Positions 41,559-49,766 of a stretch of 51,217 nucleotides of DNA are shown here, in pieces. This stretch comes from Streptomyces oryzae. GTDB lineage: Bacteria > Actinomycetota > Actinomycetes > Streptomycetales > Streptomycetaceae. The notes under the pieces were generated by a model that saw only the letters and a list, made by a program, of their open reading frames with translations, did not search any database and was not told where the DNA came from. The position numbers were made by a program, and so were the translations under genes. Numbering within the stretch: position 1 is the first letter of the stretch; every line of letters begins with the position of its first letter. Location: assembly GCF_017676365.1 (NCBI RefSeq), contig NZ_JADKMA010000025.1, positions 1 through 51,217 on the forward strand, written 5' to 3'.

Positions 41559-42769
41559 GGATTCTGATCGCTGTGGCCGGGTCGCGCGGCGACGTCGCGC
41601 CCTACACGGGCCTGGGCGCCGAGTTGCGCCGGGCCGGTTTCGGCGTCGCCCTCGCCACCACGGAGACGTTCGCGCCCCTCGTGCACGCAGCCGGGCTGGA
41701 ATTCCGCGCTCTCCCCGCCGACCCGCGGGCGCCCGGGGGTGTCACGGGCAAGCGGCAACTGATGCGTACGGCTGCCGCGTTCATCACCGAACTGGGCCAG
41801 GGATGCGCCGAGGTGCTGGACGACGACACGGATCTGCTGTTGCTGTCGGCCACCACGGCCCCGCTCGGCTGGCACCTCGCCGAGGCCACGGGCACACCGA
41901 GCGTCGGCGTATACCTCCAACCCACCGCACCGACCGGTGACTTCCCACCCGTCGTGACAGGCTCCCGCTCCCTGGGCCGCCTCGCCAACCGCACGGCGGG
42001 ACGCTTCGCTCTTCGTATGACGGATCGCGTCTACGAGCAGGCGGTCGCAAAGCTGCGCCACCGCCTCCAGCTGCCCCCGGCCTCCGCTTCCGCGGTGCGC
42101 CGACGGCAGGAACAGGCCAACTGGCCCATCCTGCATGGCTTCAGCACGGCGCTGGTGCCCCGCCCAGCCGACTGGCGCTCCGGTCTGCAAGTGGTGGGCA
42201 ATTGGTGGCCGTACCACGCTGTGGGCGAGCGGCTGCCCACAGATGTGGAGGACTTCCTGCACGCCGGGCCCCGGCCCGTCCTCATCGGCTTCGGGAGCAT
42301 GGCGGCCGGTGAGGGGGAGCGGCTGAGCGAGATCGCTGTACGAGCCCTGCGCCGCGCCGGGCTGCGCGGCATCCTCCAATCCGGCAGCGCCGGGCTCGCC
42401 GCCGACGGCGACGACATCCTCACCATCGGGGATGTACCGCACGCGCTGCTGTTCCCACGGCTGGCCGCGGTGGTCCACCACGCAGGGGCCGGCACCTCAG
42501 CTGCCGCGTTGCGCGCCGGAGTGCCCGCTGTCACCGTGCCGGTGAGCGCCGACCAGCCGTTCTGGGCAGCACGACTCGCCGCCCTCGGCGCCGCGACCGA
42601 CCCGATCCCCTTCCGGTCCCTCACGGCTGAACGGCTCGGCGACTCACTCGGCCGGATAGTGCAGCAGCAGTCATACGCACGTGCCGCCGAGGAAGCGGCA
42701 CGACACATGTCGACCGAGGACGGAGCAGGCCAGGCCCGCAAGGTCATCCAGCAGCTGACCGGCCGATGA
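41555..42769 (+). CDS. Glycosyltransferase family 1 (UGT/macrolide-glycosyltransferase type)
   Basis: The protein has 404 residues. It begins MRILIAVAGSRGDVAPYTGL, the acceptor-side start of GT1 enzymes, and carries the donor signature VVHHAGAGTSAAALRAGVPA with VPVSADQPFWAARLAALGAA. This is the form seen in sterol, vancomycin-aglycone and macrolide glycosyltransferases. ATG at 41555 overlaps the regulator stop codon (ATGA). It may decorate a small molecule made elsewhere, or glycosylate and inactivate an antibiotic sensed by the TipAS regulator. The acceptor is unknown. Confidence 0.92.
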   Translation: MRILIAVAGSRGDVAPYTGLGAELRRAGFGVALATTETFAPLVHAAGLEFRALPADPRAPGGVTGKRQLMRTAAAFITELGQGCAEVLDDDTDLLLLSATTAPLGWHLAEATGTPSVGVYLQPTAPTGDFPPVVTGSRSLGRLANRTAGRFALRMTDRVYEQAVAKLRHRLQLPPASASAVRRRQEQANWPILHGFSTALVPRPADWRSGLQVVGNWWPYHAVGERLPTDVEDFLHAGPRPVLIGFGSMAAGEGERLSEIAVRALRRAGLRGILQSGSAGLAADGDDILTIGDVPHALLFPRLAAVVHHAGAGTSAAALRAGVPAVTVPVSADQPFWAARLAALGAATDPIPFRSLTAERLGDSLGRIVQQQSYARAAEEAARHMSTEDGAGQARKVIQQLTGR

Positions 42770-42811
42770 GCCCTGCGCGGCTGGCCGGCGCCTGGGACCG
42801 CCCGTGAAACG

Positions 42812-43645
42812 TCACGTGTGCGCCCGTTGGAAGGTGCTCGGTGTGATGCCGTAGGTGCGGTGGAACCAGCGGCTGAAGTGGGCCTGGTCCGCGAAGCCGG
42901 TGGCGGCTGCCGCGTCGGCGGATGTGGTGCCGGTGGCCAGCAGGTGGCGGGCGCGGCGTAGGCGGAGTTGGCGCTGGTAGTCGCTGGGAGCCATGCCGTA
43001 CTCGGTACGGAACGCGCGGTAGAGGGCGAATCGGCTGCATCCGACGGCCCGGGCCAGCAGGTCGGCCCTGATCGGTTCGAGGCAGGCATCGTTGAGCAGC
43101 GCGCGGGCCCGTCGCGCGGCCTGCCGCTGCGCACTCTGGGCGAGCGTCCGCATGTGGGGGGTCCGTGTGGCGCCGCGGTGTGCCATCGCGGTGACGGCCG
43201 CGGTCAGCCATTCGTCCCGTCGGAGCGGGCTCTCGTTGGTGACCAGAGCACCATGCAGGCGTGCCAGAGCACGGGCGAGCACCGGGTCGGTCATCACGGG
43301 CTCGACGAAGAGTGGCATGGCCGCCGGGCGCCCGTCGGCTGCGTCGGCGAGGACCTCGCGTACCACCGCGGGCCCGATGTGCACGATGCGGTACTGATAG
43401 CCCAGTTCTGCCGCGGCCCGCCCGTCGTGCACCTCGTCCGGGTTGAACGCCATCACCATCCCGCTGCCGCTGGTGTGGGCCGCGCCTCGGCAGCGGAAGC
43501 GCTGGGCGCCGGCGTCGGTGATGCCGAAGGAGTAGGTGTCGTGGCTGTGTGGCGGATACACATGATCGAGGAAGTGCGCGTGCATGGCCTCCAGCGGGCG
43601 CGTTCCGTCCCGCCAGTACCGCACCCAGCTCTGCCCCGTTCCCAT
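42812..43645 (-). CDS. AraC-family transcriptional regulator
   Basis: The protein has 277 residues from ATG at 43645. An N-terminal cupin-like sensor domain has YPPHSHDTYSFGITDAG and FNPDEVHDG. Two C-terminal helix-turn-helix motifs follow, with LARAVGCSRFALYRAFRTEY and ADAAAATGFADQAHFSRWFH. An earlier ATG at 43711 is in frame but would make its start codon overlap that of the divergent gene. The divergent EamA transporter is the natural target; pairs of AraC regulator and EamA exporter are common in bacteria. Confidence 0.92.
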   Translation of the reverse strand: MGTGQSWVRYWRDGTRPLEAMHAHFLDHVYPPHSHDTYSFGITDAGAQRFRCRGAAHTSGSGMVMAFNPDEVHDGRAAAELGYQYRIVHIGPAVVREVLADAADGRPAAMPLFVEPVMTDPVLARALARLHGALVTNESPLRRDEWLTAAVTAMAHRGATRTPHMRTLAQSAQRQAARRARALLNDACLEPIRADLLARAVGCSRFALYRAFRTEYGMAPSDYQRQLRLRRARHLLATGTTSADAAAATGFADQAHFSRWFHRTYGITPSTFQRAHT

Positions 43646-43711
43646 GACCTCATTGTGGCGTGCGCACCAGCGTTCAAGACGGACCGGGGGCCGGGACGCC
43701 ACTGTCGGCAT

Positions 43712-44686
43712 ATGCGCACGCGAACGAAGAGGGGCTCGAGCAGTCCGTATCTGCTATTGATGATCACTATGGTGCTGTGGGGAAGCGCCTTCTCCAGCTC
43801 CAAGTCGGTGGTGGGGGAGGTACCGCACACCGTTGCCGCGCTGCTGCGCTTCGGGGGTGGCGCCGTTGCGCTGCTGGCAGCCGTGTGGCTGTCCGGGAGC
43901 CGGGAGACGACCGTGACGGCGCGCGACGGGTGGCGCGCGGCGACGGCTGGAGTGCTGGGCGTCTTCGCCTACAACGGTGCGTTCTTCTGGGGGCTGTCGC
44001 TGGCACCCTCCCTGGACGCCGGGATCCTCATTCCCGTCATGAGCCCGGTGCTCACCAGCGCCTTTCTGCTCGTGACGCGCCGGGAGCGCGCCTCTTGGGC
44101 GCGAATAGCCGGTCTGGGCCTCGGCCTTGCCGGTGCCGTGGTCTTCTTCCTCGGGGCGGGCGGCAGTTCGCAGGGAGGCTCGACGCGACTCGCGGGCGAT
44201 GCGCTGTTCCTGCTCAGTGCGGTGTGCTGGGCCGCCTATACGCTGGTCGGCCCGCGGGTGCTGTCCGGTATCGAACCGCTACGGGCCACCACCTATGCAA
44301 CCTGTGCGGGGGCCGTTCTGCTCGGTGTGATCGCCGCACCGGACGTGCCGGAGGTGCGCTGGAGCGATCTGCCGGCCGGCGTCTGGCTGAACGTGGCGTA
44401 CTTGGCCCTGGGGGCTGCTGCGGTTGCGAACCTCTTCTACTACCGGGGGATCGGGGCAGTGGGTCCCGCGCGGGCCTCCCTCATGATGTTCACCGTCCCG
44501 GTCATCAACACGTTGTGCTCCACCCTTTTCCTGGGTGAGTCCTTCGGCGTGGTGCAGGGGGCGGGCGCGCTCGTGCTGGTCGCGGGTGCCGTACTGGCCG
44601 TCACACAGGGGCGGCTGCCCAGGCGCGGGTTGCCCGGGCGGGACGACGGGGCCCGCAGCGCACCGCTGGGAACCGCGTCCCGTTGA
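43712..44686 (+). CDS. EamA/DMT-family membrane transporter
   Basis: The protein has 324 residues and about ten membrane helices in two EamA repeats. The first repeat starts LLLMITMVLWGSAFSSSK with the WG-x-x-F signature, and the second at GDALFLLSAVCWAAYTLVGP. Family members export amino acids, nucleosides or small metabolites. GTLS-like variants such as FFWGLSLAPSLDAG are typical of the first repeat end. No ribosome site is seen before ATG, so the message may be leaderless. It is divergent from the AraC gene and 300 bases before the lanthipeptide precursor; it is not a known lanthipeptide exporter type. Confidence 0.92.
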   Translation: MRTRTKRGSSSPYLLLMITMVLWGSAFSSSKSVVGEVPHTVAALLRFGGGAVALLAAVWLSGSRETTVTARDGWRAATAGVLGVFAYNGAFFWGLSLAPSLDAGILIPVMSPVLTSAFLLVTRRERASWARIAGLGLGLAGAVVFFLGAGGSSQGGSTRLAGDALFLLSAVCWAAYTLVGPRVLSGIEPLRATTYATCAGAVLLGVIAAPDVPEVRWSDLPAGVWLNVAYLALGAAAVANLFYYRGIGAVGPARASLMMFTVPVINTLCSTLFLGESFGVVQGAGALVLVAGAVLAVTQGRLPRRGLPGRDDGARSAPLGTASR

Positions 44687-44986
44687 GCCCGTACCGAGAG
44701 CGATACGGCGCCTCCGCGTGTCCTGCGATCATGGCGTGAAATCACCGTCTGACAACGGCTCACGAAGCACGTGCTTCACGCCGGAGCGCCCAGTCATCAC
44801 ACAGGGAGTGGCGTCGCACGAAGTGTCCTCGTCTCACTGGGAGGGAACATCAGTTCCGGTCAACTTCCGCCCCGGCCAGTAGAGTTGGGCATTTGCTGGG
44901 CATATGCTCCCGTCCGGTTCGAGCACGACCACGTGTTTCACCGGCGTCCGGCCGACGACGGTGAGCTGACGAACGGGAGGACCACC
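44687..44986. promoter_or_regulatory. Promoter region of the lanthipeptide cluster, with two palindromes
   Basis: No gene is supported in these 300 bases. GAAGCACGTGCTTC (44764-44777) is a perfect 14-base palindrome. GGAAC-ATCA-GTTCC (44844-44857) is a second perfect repeat. TAGAGT (44880-44885) could be a -10 box. The first is about 210 bases and the second about 130 bases upstream of the precursor start. Candidate regulators within the window are unclear. Confidence 0.55.
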
Positions 44987-45145
44987 ATGAGCACCAACCT
45001 GCTGCTGGAAGACACCACCGACCTCACCGAACTGGACCTCGACATCCAGATCTCGGAGACCGAGGGCGAGGGCCCCGCGTTCGCATCCGGGGGCTTCACC
45101 TCGCCGAGCACGTACGGGTCGCCCTGCAACCTCTGCTGCGCGTAA
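44987..45145 (+). CDS. lanA: Class I lanthipeptide precursor peptide
   Basis: The peptide has 52 residues. GGGAGG precedes ATG at 44987. The acidic leader contains LTELDLDIQI, the FxLD-type motif bound by LanB, and ends in EGEGPA. In the microbisporicin (MibA) precursor, as I remember it, cleavage follows GPA, so the core would be the last 21 residues: Phe-Ala-Ser-Gly-Gly, then FTSPSTYG, then SPCNLCCA. The core has six Ser/Thr and three Cys (core positions 16, 19, 20). The end TSP-x4-S-x-C-x2-CC resembles the C-terminal half of MibA. There is no Cys in the first fifteen core residues. LanB and LanC genes follow. Confidence 0.88.
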   Translation: MSTNLLLEDTTDLTELDLDIQISETEGEGPAFASGGFTSPSTYGSPCNLCCA

Positions 45146-45155
45146 GCGTCCCAGT

Positions 45156-45193
45156 GCCCGGGCGGGGCGGGACCGACACCGCCCCACCCGGGC
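45156..45193 (+). terminator. Strong hairpin between lanA and lanB (attenuator)
   Basis: A 15-base-pair stem with one mismatch (45156-45170 with 45179-45193; 5' arm begins GCCCGGGCGGGG) closes an 8-base loop, 11 bases after the precursor stop codon. No T-run follows. Such hairpins after lanA limit read-through and give more precursor than enzyme message; that is the likely role here. Confidence 0.75.
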
Positions 45194-45230
45194 CGTACCA
45201 GGTCCCGGGACGAGGGGAGAGCCGGAACAC

Positions 45231-48200
45231 GTGCGGGACGACCACTACACTCCGCAGGACTGCCTGTTCGTACGTATCGCGGCGTTTCCCCGTACCGGAC
45301 CGGGAGGCCGTCCGCTCGGCGACTCGGCCGAGCAGGTGCGCGAGGCCGCTGCCGACCCGCTCTTCCGAGAAGCGGTGCACATCGCCAGCGGCAGCCTCGC
45401 CGACTCCCTCGACCGGCTCGACGCGGGAGCCGACCTCGGGGCCAAGCGGCTGCGCCGTACCGCGCTCGCCCTCTCCCGCTACGCGCTGCGGGCTCGGACC
45501 AGGCCGACGCCCTTCGGGCTCTTCGCCGGTGTCGCGCCCGCGCGGGCGGCGGACACCACGCAGGTGAGACTGTCGGGCCCGGGCAGAAAGACGGTACGGC
45601 TGGACGCCGCCTGGCTGACGCAGCGCGTCACCCAATGGCTCGAACTGCCCGAGGTACGGCACGGCGTCGACGTCGTACTGAACGACCTGTGCCGCACACG
45701 CGGCGAGCGGCTCGTCGTCCCCGGCAACGGCAACGAGACCTCCGTCCGAAACACCGCCCTGGTGGCCTGGGTGTGCCGGCGGACGACCCAGCCCGTCGGC
45801 TACTCCGCGCTCCTGGACCAGGCAGCCGCATCCTTCCCCCGCCTCACCCCCGCCCAGGTGGACACCACGCTCCTCCAACTCGTGTGCCACGGCTTCCTGC
45901 TGACCTCCATCACTCCGCAGGACCTGGACGAGGAGCTGTACCAGCGCATCGCGGCGGCGCTCGCGCCCGTACCGGAGGCGGCGGCGGAACTCGACTCCGT
46001 ACGCGCGGCGCTCAACGCCTACGCCGCGACGCCGCCCGGCGAGGGCCGCGCCGCGTGGCGCAGACTGATGCGGCTGACCGACCCCCAGGGCAGCGCCCCG
46101 AGGCCGCCCGTCCACGTCGACCTGCGCATGGACGCGGACCTGCGCATCTCGCGGGCGGTGACCGACGAAGCGGCCCGCTACGCCTCCGCCATGTGGGAGC
46201 TGTCCGCCGACTGGCAGACCCACGCCCATATGCGCACCTACCGGGACCGGTTCCTGGAGGCGTACGGCACCGGCGGCGTGGTTCCCCTCGGCGAACTCGT
46301 CGACCGGCACCGGGGCATCGGCTTTCCGCCGGGCTACGGCGAGCGCGACGGCGGTCCCTCCACAGCGCGCCAGGAACCGGATGAGCTTCCCAAGGAACGC
46401 CGTCTGCTGACCCACGACCTGGTACAGGAAGCACTGCTGAGCGGGGACGACGAGGTGCGGCTGACCCCCGGCCTGGTCGACCGGCTGGCCGCCGGCCGGA
46501 CGGCCGAACCGCCCCCGCCGCCGCGATCGCTGGAGCTGTGCTTCCACCTGCTGGCCGAGAACGAACAGGCCATCGACCGCGGCGACTTCCGGCTGCTCTC
46601 CCCGGCGTACCCGGGCTCCTGGCTCGCCGGGGCGACCGTCGGACGGTTCGCCGAACTCGTCGGGATGGAGGGCGAACTGGCAGCGCTGCTGGACGGCCTC
46701 GGCGACGCCGGGACGGTCCCGGCGCAGGTGGTGTACCGGCCGCACACGGTGCGGGGGCTCAACATGGCGCAGGTCCCGCGCCTGCTCCCGCACCGGATAC
46801 CGGTGGGTGTGTACGCCGACCGGACCGCCCCCGGCACCCTCGACTGGCGGCAACTCCTCGTCACACCGGGGCCTTACGGGCTGCGGCTGATACTGCCGGA
46901 CGACGGGCGGGAGGTCCTGCCCGTCGTCCCGCACATGCTGGCTCTCGACCGGGAGGCGCCGCCAGTGGCCCGGCTGCTGGTGGAGCTCGTCTCAGGTACG
47001 GCCAGGACGTGGACGGGCTGGAACTGGTGCGGGCTGGAGCCACTGCCCTGCCTGCCCCGCGTCACCTACGGCCGCGTCACGGTCTTCCCCCGGCGCTGGG
47101 TGCCCGACCGGCACCTGCGCGAGGCGGCGGACGCCGCAACCGGGTGGGAGGAGTCGGTTGCGGCATGGCGGGAGCGCTACCGCGTACCCGACGAGGTGAA
47201 CCTCGCCAGATGGGACCGCACGTACCGGGTGGACCTGACCGACCCCTGGCTGCGGGAGGTGTTCCGCCAGGAAGTCCGCACCGGCGGTTCCCTGGCGATC
47301 ACGGAGGACCTCACGGACGGCGGACGCGCGCTGGGCTGGTCCGGCGGACATGGTGCCGAAGTCGTCATTCCGCTCGCCCTCACCCGGCCCACCGTGCCGG
47401 AGCAGCACCCTCAGACCCCCCGTCGGCCGCGCCGCACGGTGCCCGCGTACCGGCCCACGGACCACTCCGTCGCGCACCTGCCGGGTGAGGACTGGCTCTA
47501 CGCCAAGTTCTACGCGGCCGAGGACACCCACGACGAGTTGCTGCACGCCGCACTGCCCGCACTCGTGCGCGCGGTGGGAGACACCCTGCACAGCTGGCAC
47601 TACATCCGGTACCGCGACCCCGAGCCCCACATCCGCCTCCGCCTGCACGGCGAGCCCGAAGACCTGCGGACCACGGCATTGCCCCGGCTCGCCGCGGTGA
47701 GCCGCAACTGGCAGGAGACCGGGCTGATCAAGGGCATGGTCCTCGACACCTACCGGCCCGAAACCGACCGCTACGGCGGGCCCGTCGCGCTCCCGCACGC
47801 GGAGCGGATGTTCTGCGTGGACAGCCAGTCGGCACTGGCCCAGCTCGGGATGCGGGCGCGAGGCGCCCTGACGCTGCCCGCCCCCGTGCTCGCCGCCGTC
47901 AACCACGCACTGCTGCTGGAATCGCTCGGCGACTGGGACTGGTCGGCCTGGATCAGCCGCGCGCTGCCCAAGGGGCCCGCCCACGCGGCCTACCGGAAAT
48001 ACCAGAAGCAGGCGGCATCACTGATCGTGCCCGGACGCACCGCACAGAGCGCGGCCCCCGTACTGGGCGCCCCCCTCGCGGCCCTGTGGAGCACCACGCC
48101 GGAGACCGGGAAGTACGGAGCGCTGCTGCTGTCCGACGCAGGACGGACGCCCGGCACCGCGCAGCACGCCGAAGCCGTCATGTCGCTGCTGCACATGCAG

Positions 48201-48323
48201 CACAACCGCCTCCTCGGCATCGACAGAACCGGCGAGGACACCGGCTACGCCGTGCTCCGCGGCGTCGCCCGTGACCACCAGGGCCGCCTGGCCCACTCCC
48301 GCAACGGGAAGGAGACCGGATGA
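45231..48323 (+). CDS. lanB: Lantibiotic dehydratase (full-length LanB)
   Basis: The protein has 1030 residues, the normal length for a full-length LanB. The glutamylation domain carries RTRPTPFGLFAGVA near residues 86-99. The elimination domain (SpaB_C type) occupies about 745-1020 and includes EDWLYAKFYAAEDTHDELLH, LHSWHYIRYRDPEPHIRLRL and ENNH-like VNHALLLESL. It activates Ser/Thr of the precursor with glutamyl-tRNA and eliminates glutamate to give dehydroalanine and dehydrobutyrine. GTG at 45231 follows GAGGGGAGA. The stop overlaps the LanC start (ATGA). Confidence 0.95.
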   Translation: MRDDHYTPQDCLFVRIAAFPRTGPGGRPLGDSAEQVREAAADPLFREAVHIASGSLADSLDRLDAGADLGAKRLRRTALALSRYALRARTRPTPFGLFAGVAPARAADTTQVRLSGPGRKTVRLDAAWLTQRVTQWLELPEVRHGVDVVLNDLCRTRGERLVVPGNGNETSVRNTALVAWVCRRTTQPVGYSALLDQAAASFPRLTPAQVDTTLLQLVCHGFLLTSITPQDLDEELYQRIAAALAPVPEAAAELDSVRAALNAYAATPPGEGRAAWRRLMRLTDPQGSAPRPPVHVDLRMDADLRISRAVTDEAARYASAMWELSADWQTHAHMRTYRDRFLEAYGTGGVVPLGELVDRHRGIGFPPGYGERDGGPSTARQEPDELPKERRLLTHDLVQEALLSGDDEVRLTPGLVDRLAAGRTAEPPPPPRSLELCFHLLAENEQAIDRGDFRLLSPAYPGSWLAGATVGRFAELVGMEGELAALLDGLGDAGTVPAQVVYRPHTVRGLNMAQVPRLLPHRIPVGVYADRTAPGTLDWRQLLVTPGPYGLRLILPDDGREVLPVVPHMLALDREAPPVARLLVELVSGTARTWTGWNWCGLEPLPCLPRVTYGRVTVFPRRWVPDRHLREAADAATGWEESVAAWRERYRVPDEVNLARWDRTYRVDLTDPWLREVFRQEVRTGGSLAITEDLTDGGRALGWSGGHGAEVVIPLALTRPTVPEQHPQTPRRPRRTVPAYRPTDHSVAHLPGEDWLYAKFYAAEDTHDELLHAALPALVRAVGDTLHSWHYIRYRDPEPHIRLRLHGEPEDLRTTALPRLAAVSRNWQETGLIKGMVLDTYRPETDRYGGPVALPHAERMFCVDSQSALAQLGMRARGALTLPAPVLAAVNHALLLESLGDWDWSAWISRALPKGPAHAAYRKYQKQAASLIVPGRTAQSAAPVLGAPLAALWSTTPETGKYGALLLSDAGRTPGTAQHAEAVMSLLHMQHNRLLGIDRTGEDTGYAVLRGVARDHQGRLAHSRNGKETG

Positions 48324-49627
48324 CAGCGCCGCGCCACGCGGACGAGGCCCGGGACATCGCCGCGCAGGTCTTCGACCGGCTCGCCGACCCGGAAGCCACC
48401 GCCGCCGACACCGGCATACCGGCCGCCCCGCACATCAGCCTGCGCGACCCCCTCTGGGAGGACCTGTCCCTCTCCAGCGGCTGTCCGGGAGTGTCCCTGG
48501 CCTTCACCGGCCGCACCACCCCGGGCCCTGACGACGCCGCCCGAGCACACGCCTACCTCGTCCGGGCGATGCGGGCCACCGCCGCCACCGCACACGCCCC
48601 GGGAGGCATCTACACCGGCCCGGGCGCCGTCGCCTTCGCCGTCCTGCTCGCCCACCGCGCCACCGGCGGTTACCGCTCCGCTCTCGGCCGGCTCGACGAC
48701 CACCAGCGCCGTCTGGTCCGCCGTGCCCTCCCCGAAGTCCGGGACACTCCGGCGACGACCAACGGCGAGTTCGAAGTCGTCCGCGGCATGAGCGGCATCG
48801 GCCGCTACCTGCTGGCACGCCGGGAGCAGTGCGAGGAGGAACTGCGGCTCGTCCTCACCTATCTGACGCAGATGGCGCACGGCGACATCACCCACCGCGG
48901 CCACCGGGTGCCCCGCTGGTGGACGTGGGCGGCGCCCAAGCTGGGGCAGGAAGCCGAGATGCCCGACGGGCACTTGAACCTCGGACTCTCGCACGGCGTG
49001 GCGGGGCCGCTCGCCCTGCTCTCGCTGGCCTGGCAGCAGGGCGCGGTCGTCGACGGACAGCGCGAGGCCATCGAGCAACTGGTCGGCCTCCTTGAGCAGT
49101 GGGCGTACGACAGCCCGGCCGGACCCCTGTGGCCTCAGCACCTGACCCTCGAGGACTGGCAGGGCGGGCCGGAGTCCGCGCCGCCGCGCCAGCGCCCGTC
49201 CTGGTGCTACGGCGCTCCCGGCATCTCCCGCGCCGTGCAGCTCGCGGGGTTCGCGCTCGGCAACGCCGAGTGGCTCGACCTGGCCCACCGGTCCCTGCTG
49301 CCGTTCCTGACCACCGATCCGGACAGCTGGAGCATCGACAACTCCAACTTGTGCCACGGGTGGAGCGGCATGATGCATCTGCTCGCCGTCCTCAACGAGT
49401 CCATCGCAGACAAGCGGCTGACCGACCTCGCCGACGACATGGCGGCCCGCACGCTCGCCCAGTTCCATCCCCACTACCGCTTCGGATTCCGCGCCACCCT
49501 CACCAACGCCCCGCAGGGCGACATCCCCGCCTTCCTCGAGGGCGCCGCCGGCACGGCCCTCGCCCTCGACGCCTACGCCCACGGCCGCACCACGACCGAC
49601 TGGGACATGGCCTTGCTGGTGGCCTGA
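48320..49627 (+). CDS. lanC: Lanthionine synthetase C family protein (LanC cyclase)
   Basis: The protein has 435 residues. The zinc ligands of LanC are present: Cys296 in SWCYGAPG, and Cys345-His346 in NLCHGWSG. The catalytic His225 is in LNLGLSHGVAG. The GMSGIGRYLL and GFRATLTN segments also match the alpha/alpha toroid of the family. It adds precursor cysteine thiols to dehydro residues to make the thioether rings. It is translationally coupled to LanB. No gene for a transporter, leader protease, decarboxylase (LanD) or immunity follows within the window. Confidence 0.95.
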   Translation: MTAPRHADEARDIAAQVFDRLADPEATAADTGIPAAPHISLRDPLWEDLSLSSGCPGVSLAFTGRTTPGPDDAARAHAYLVRAMRATAATAHAPGGIYTGPGAVAFAVLLAHRATGGYRSALGRLDDHQRRLVRRALPEVRDTPATTNGEFEVVRGMSGIGRYLLARREQCEEELRLVLTYLTQMAHGDITHRGHRVPRWWTWAAPKLGQEAEMPDGHLNLGLSHGVAGPLALLSLAWQQGAVVDGQREAIEQLVGLLEQWAYDSPAGPLWPQHLTLEDWQGGPESAPPRQRPSWCYGAPGISRAVQLAGFALGNAEWLDLAHRSLLPFLTTDPDSWSIDNSNLCHGWSGMMHLLAVLNESIADKRLTDLADDMAARTLAQFHPHYRFGFRATLTNAPQGDIPAFLEGAAGTALALDAYAHGRTTTDWDMALLVA

Positions 49628-49766
49628 AGGCACCACGGATGTCCGGCATGTGAAGAGCACGCGGCCTTCCGGGCGCTCCGCACTTCACCGGCCAGGGCTG
49701 AACGCTCTGGCGCGGGTGCCGGACAAATTATTCGCGGCCGGTGTACTGCCTCTGCACACTGTGCCC

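Noticed and set aside
43645..43712. An AraC start at 43711 that would share a CATATG with the divergent EamA start.
   Set aside because: ATG at 43645 gives a normal N-terminus and leaves room for promoters; overlapping start codons would be exceptional and nothing supports it.
43712..44686. EamA transporter as the dedicated lanthipeptide exporter.
   Set aside because: DMT-type transporters carry small metabolites, the gene pairs with the divergent AraC regulator, and 300 bases separate it from lanA.
45096..46934. A 612-residue minus-strand frame across lanA and the first part of lanB.
   Set aside because: It is antisense to two well supported genes, and its content is Gly/Arg/Val/Gln shadow sequence.
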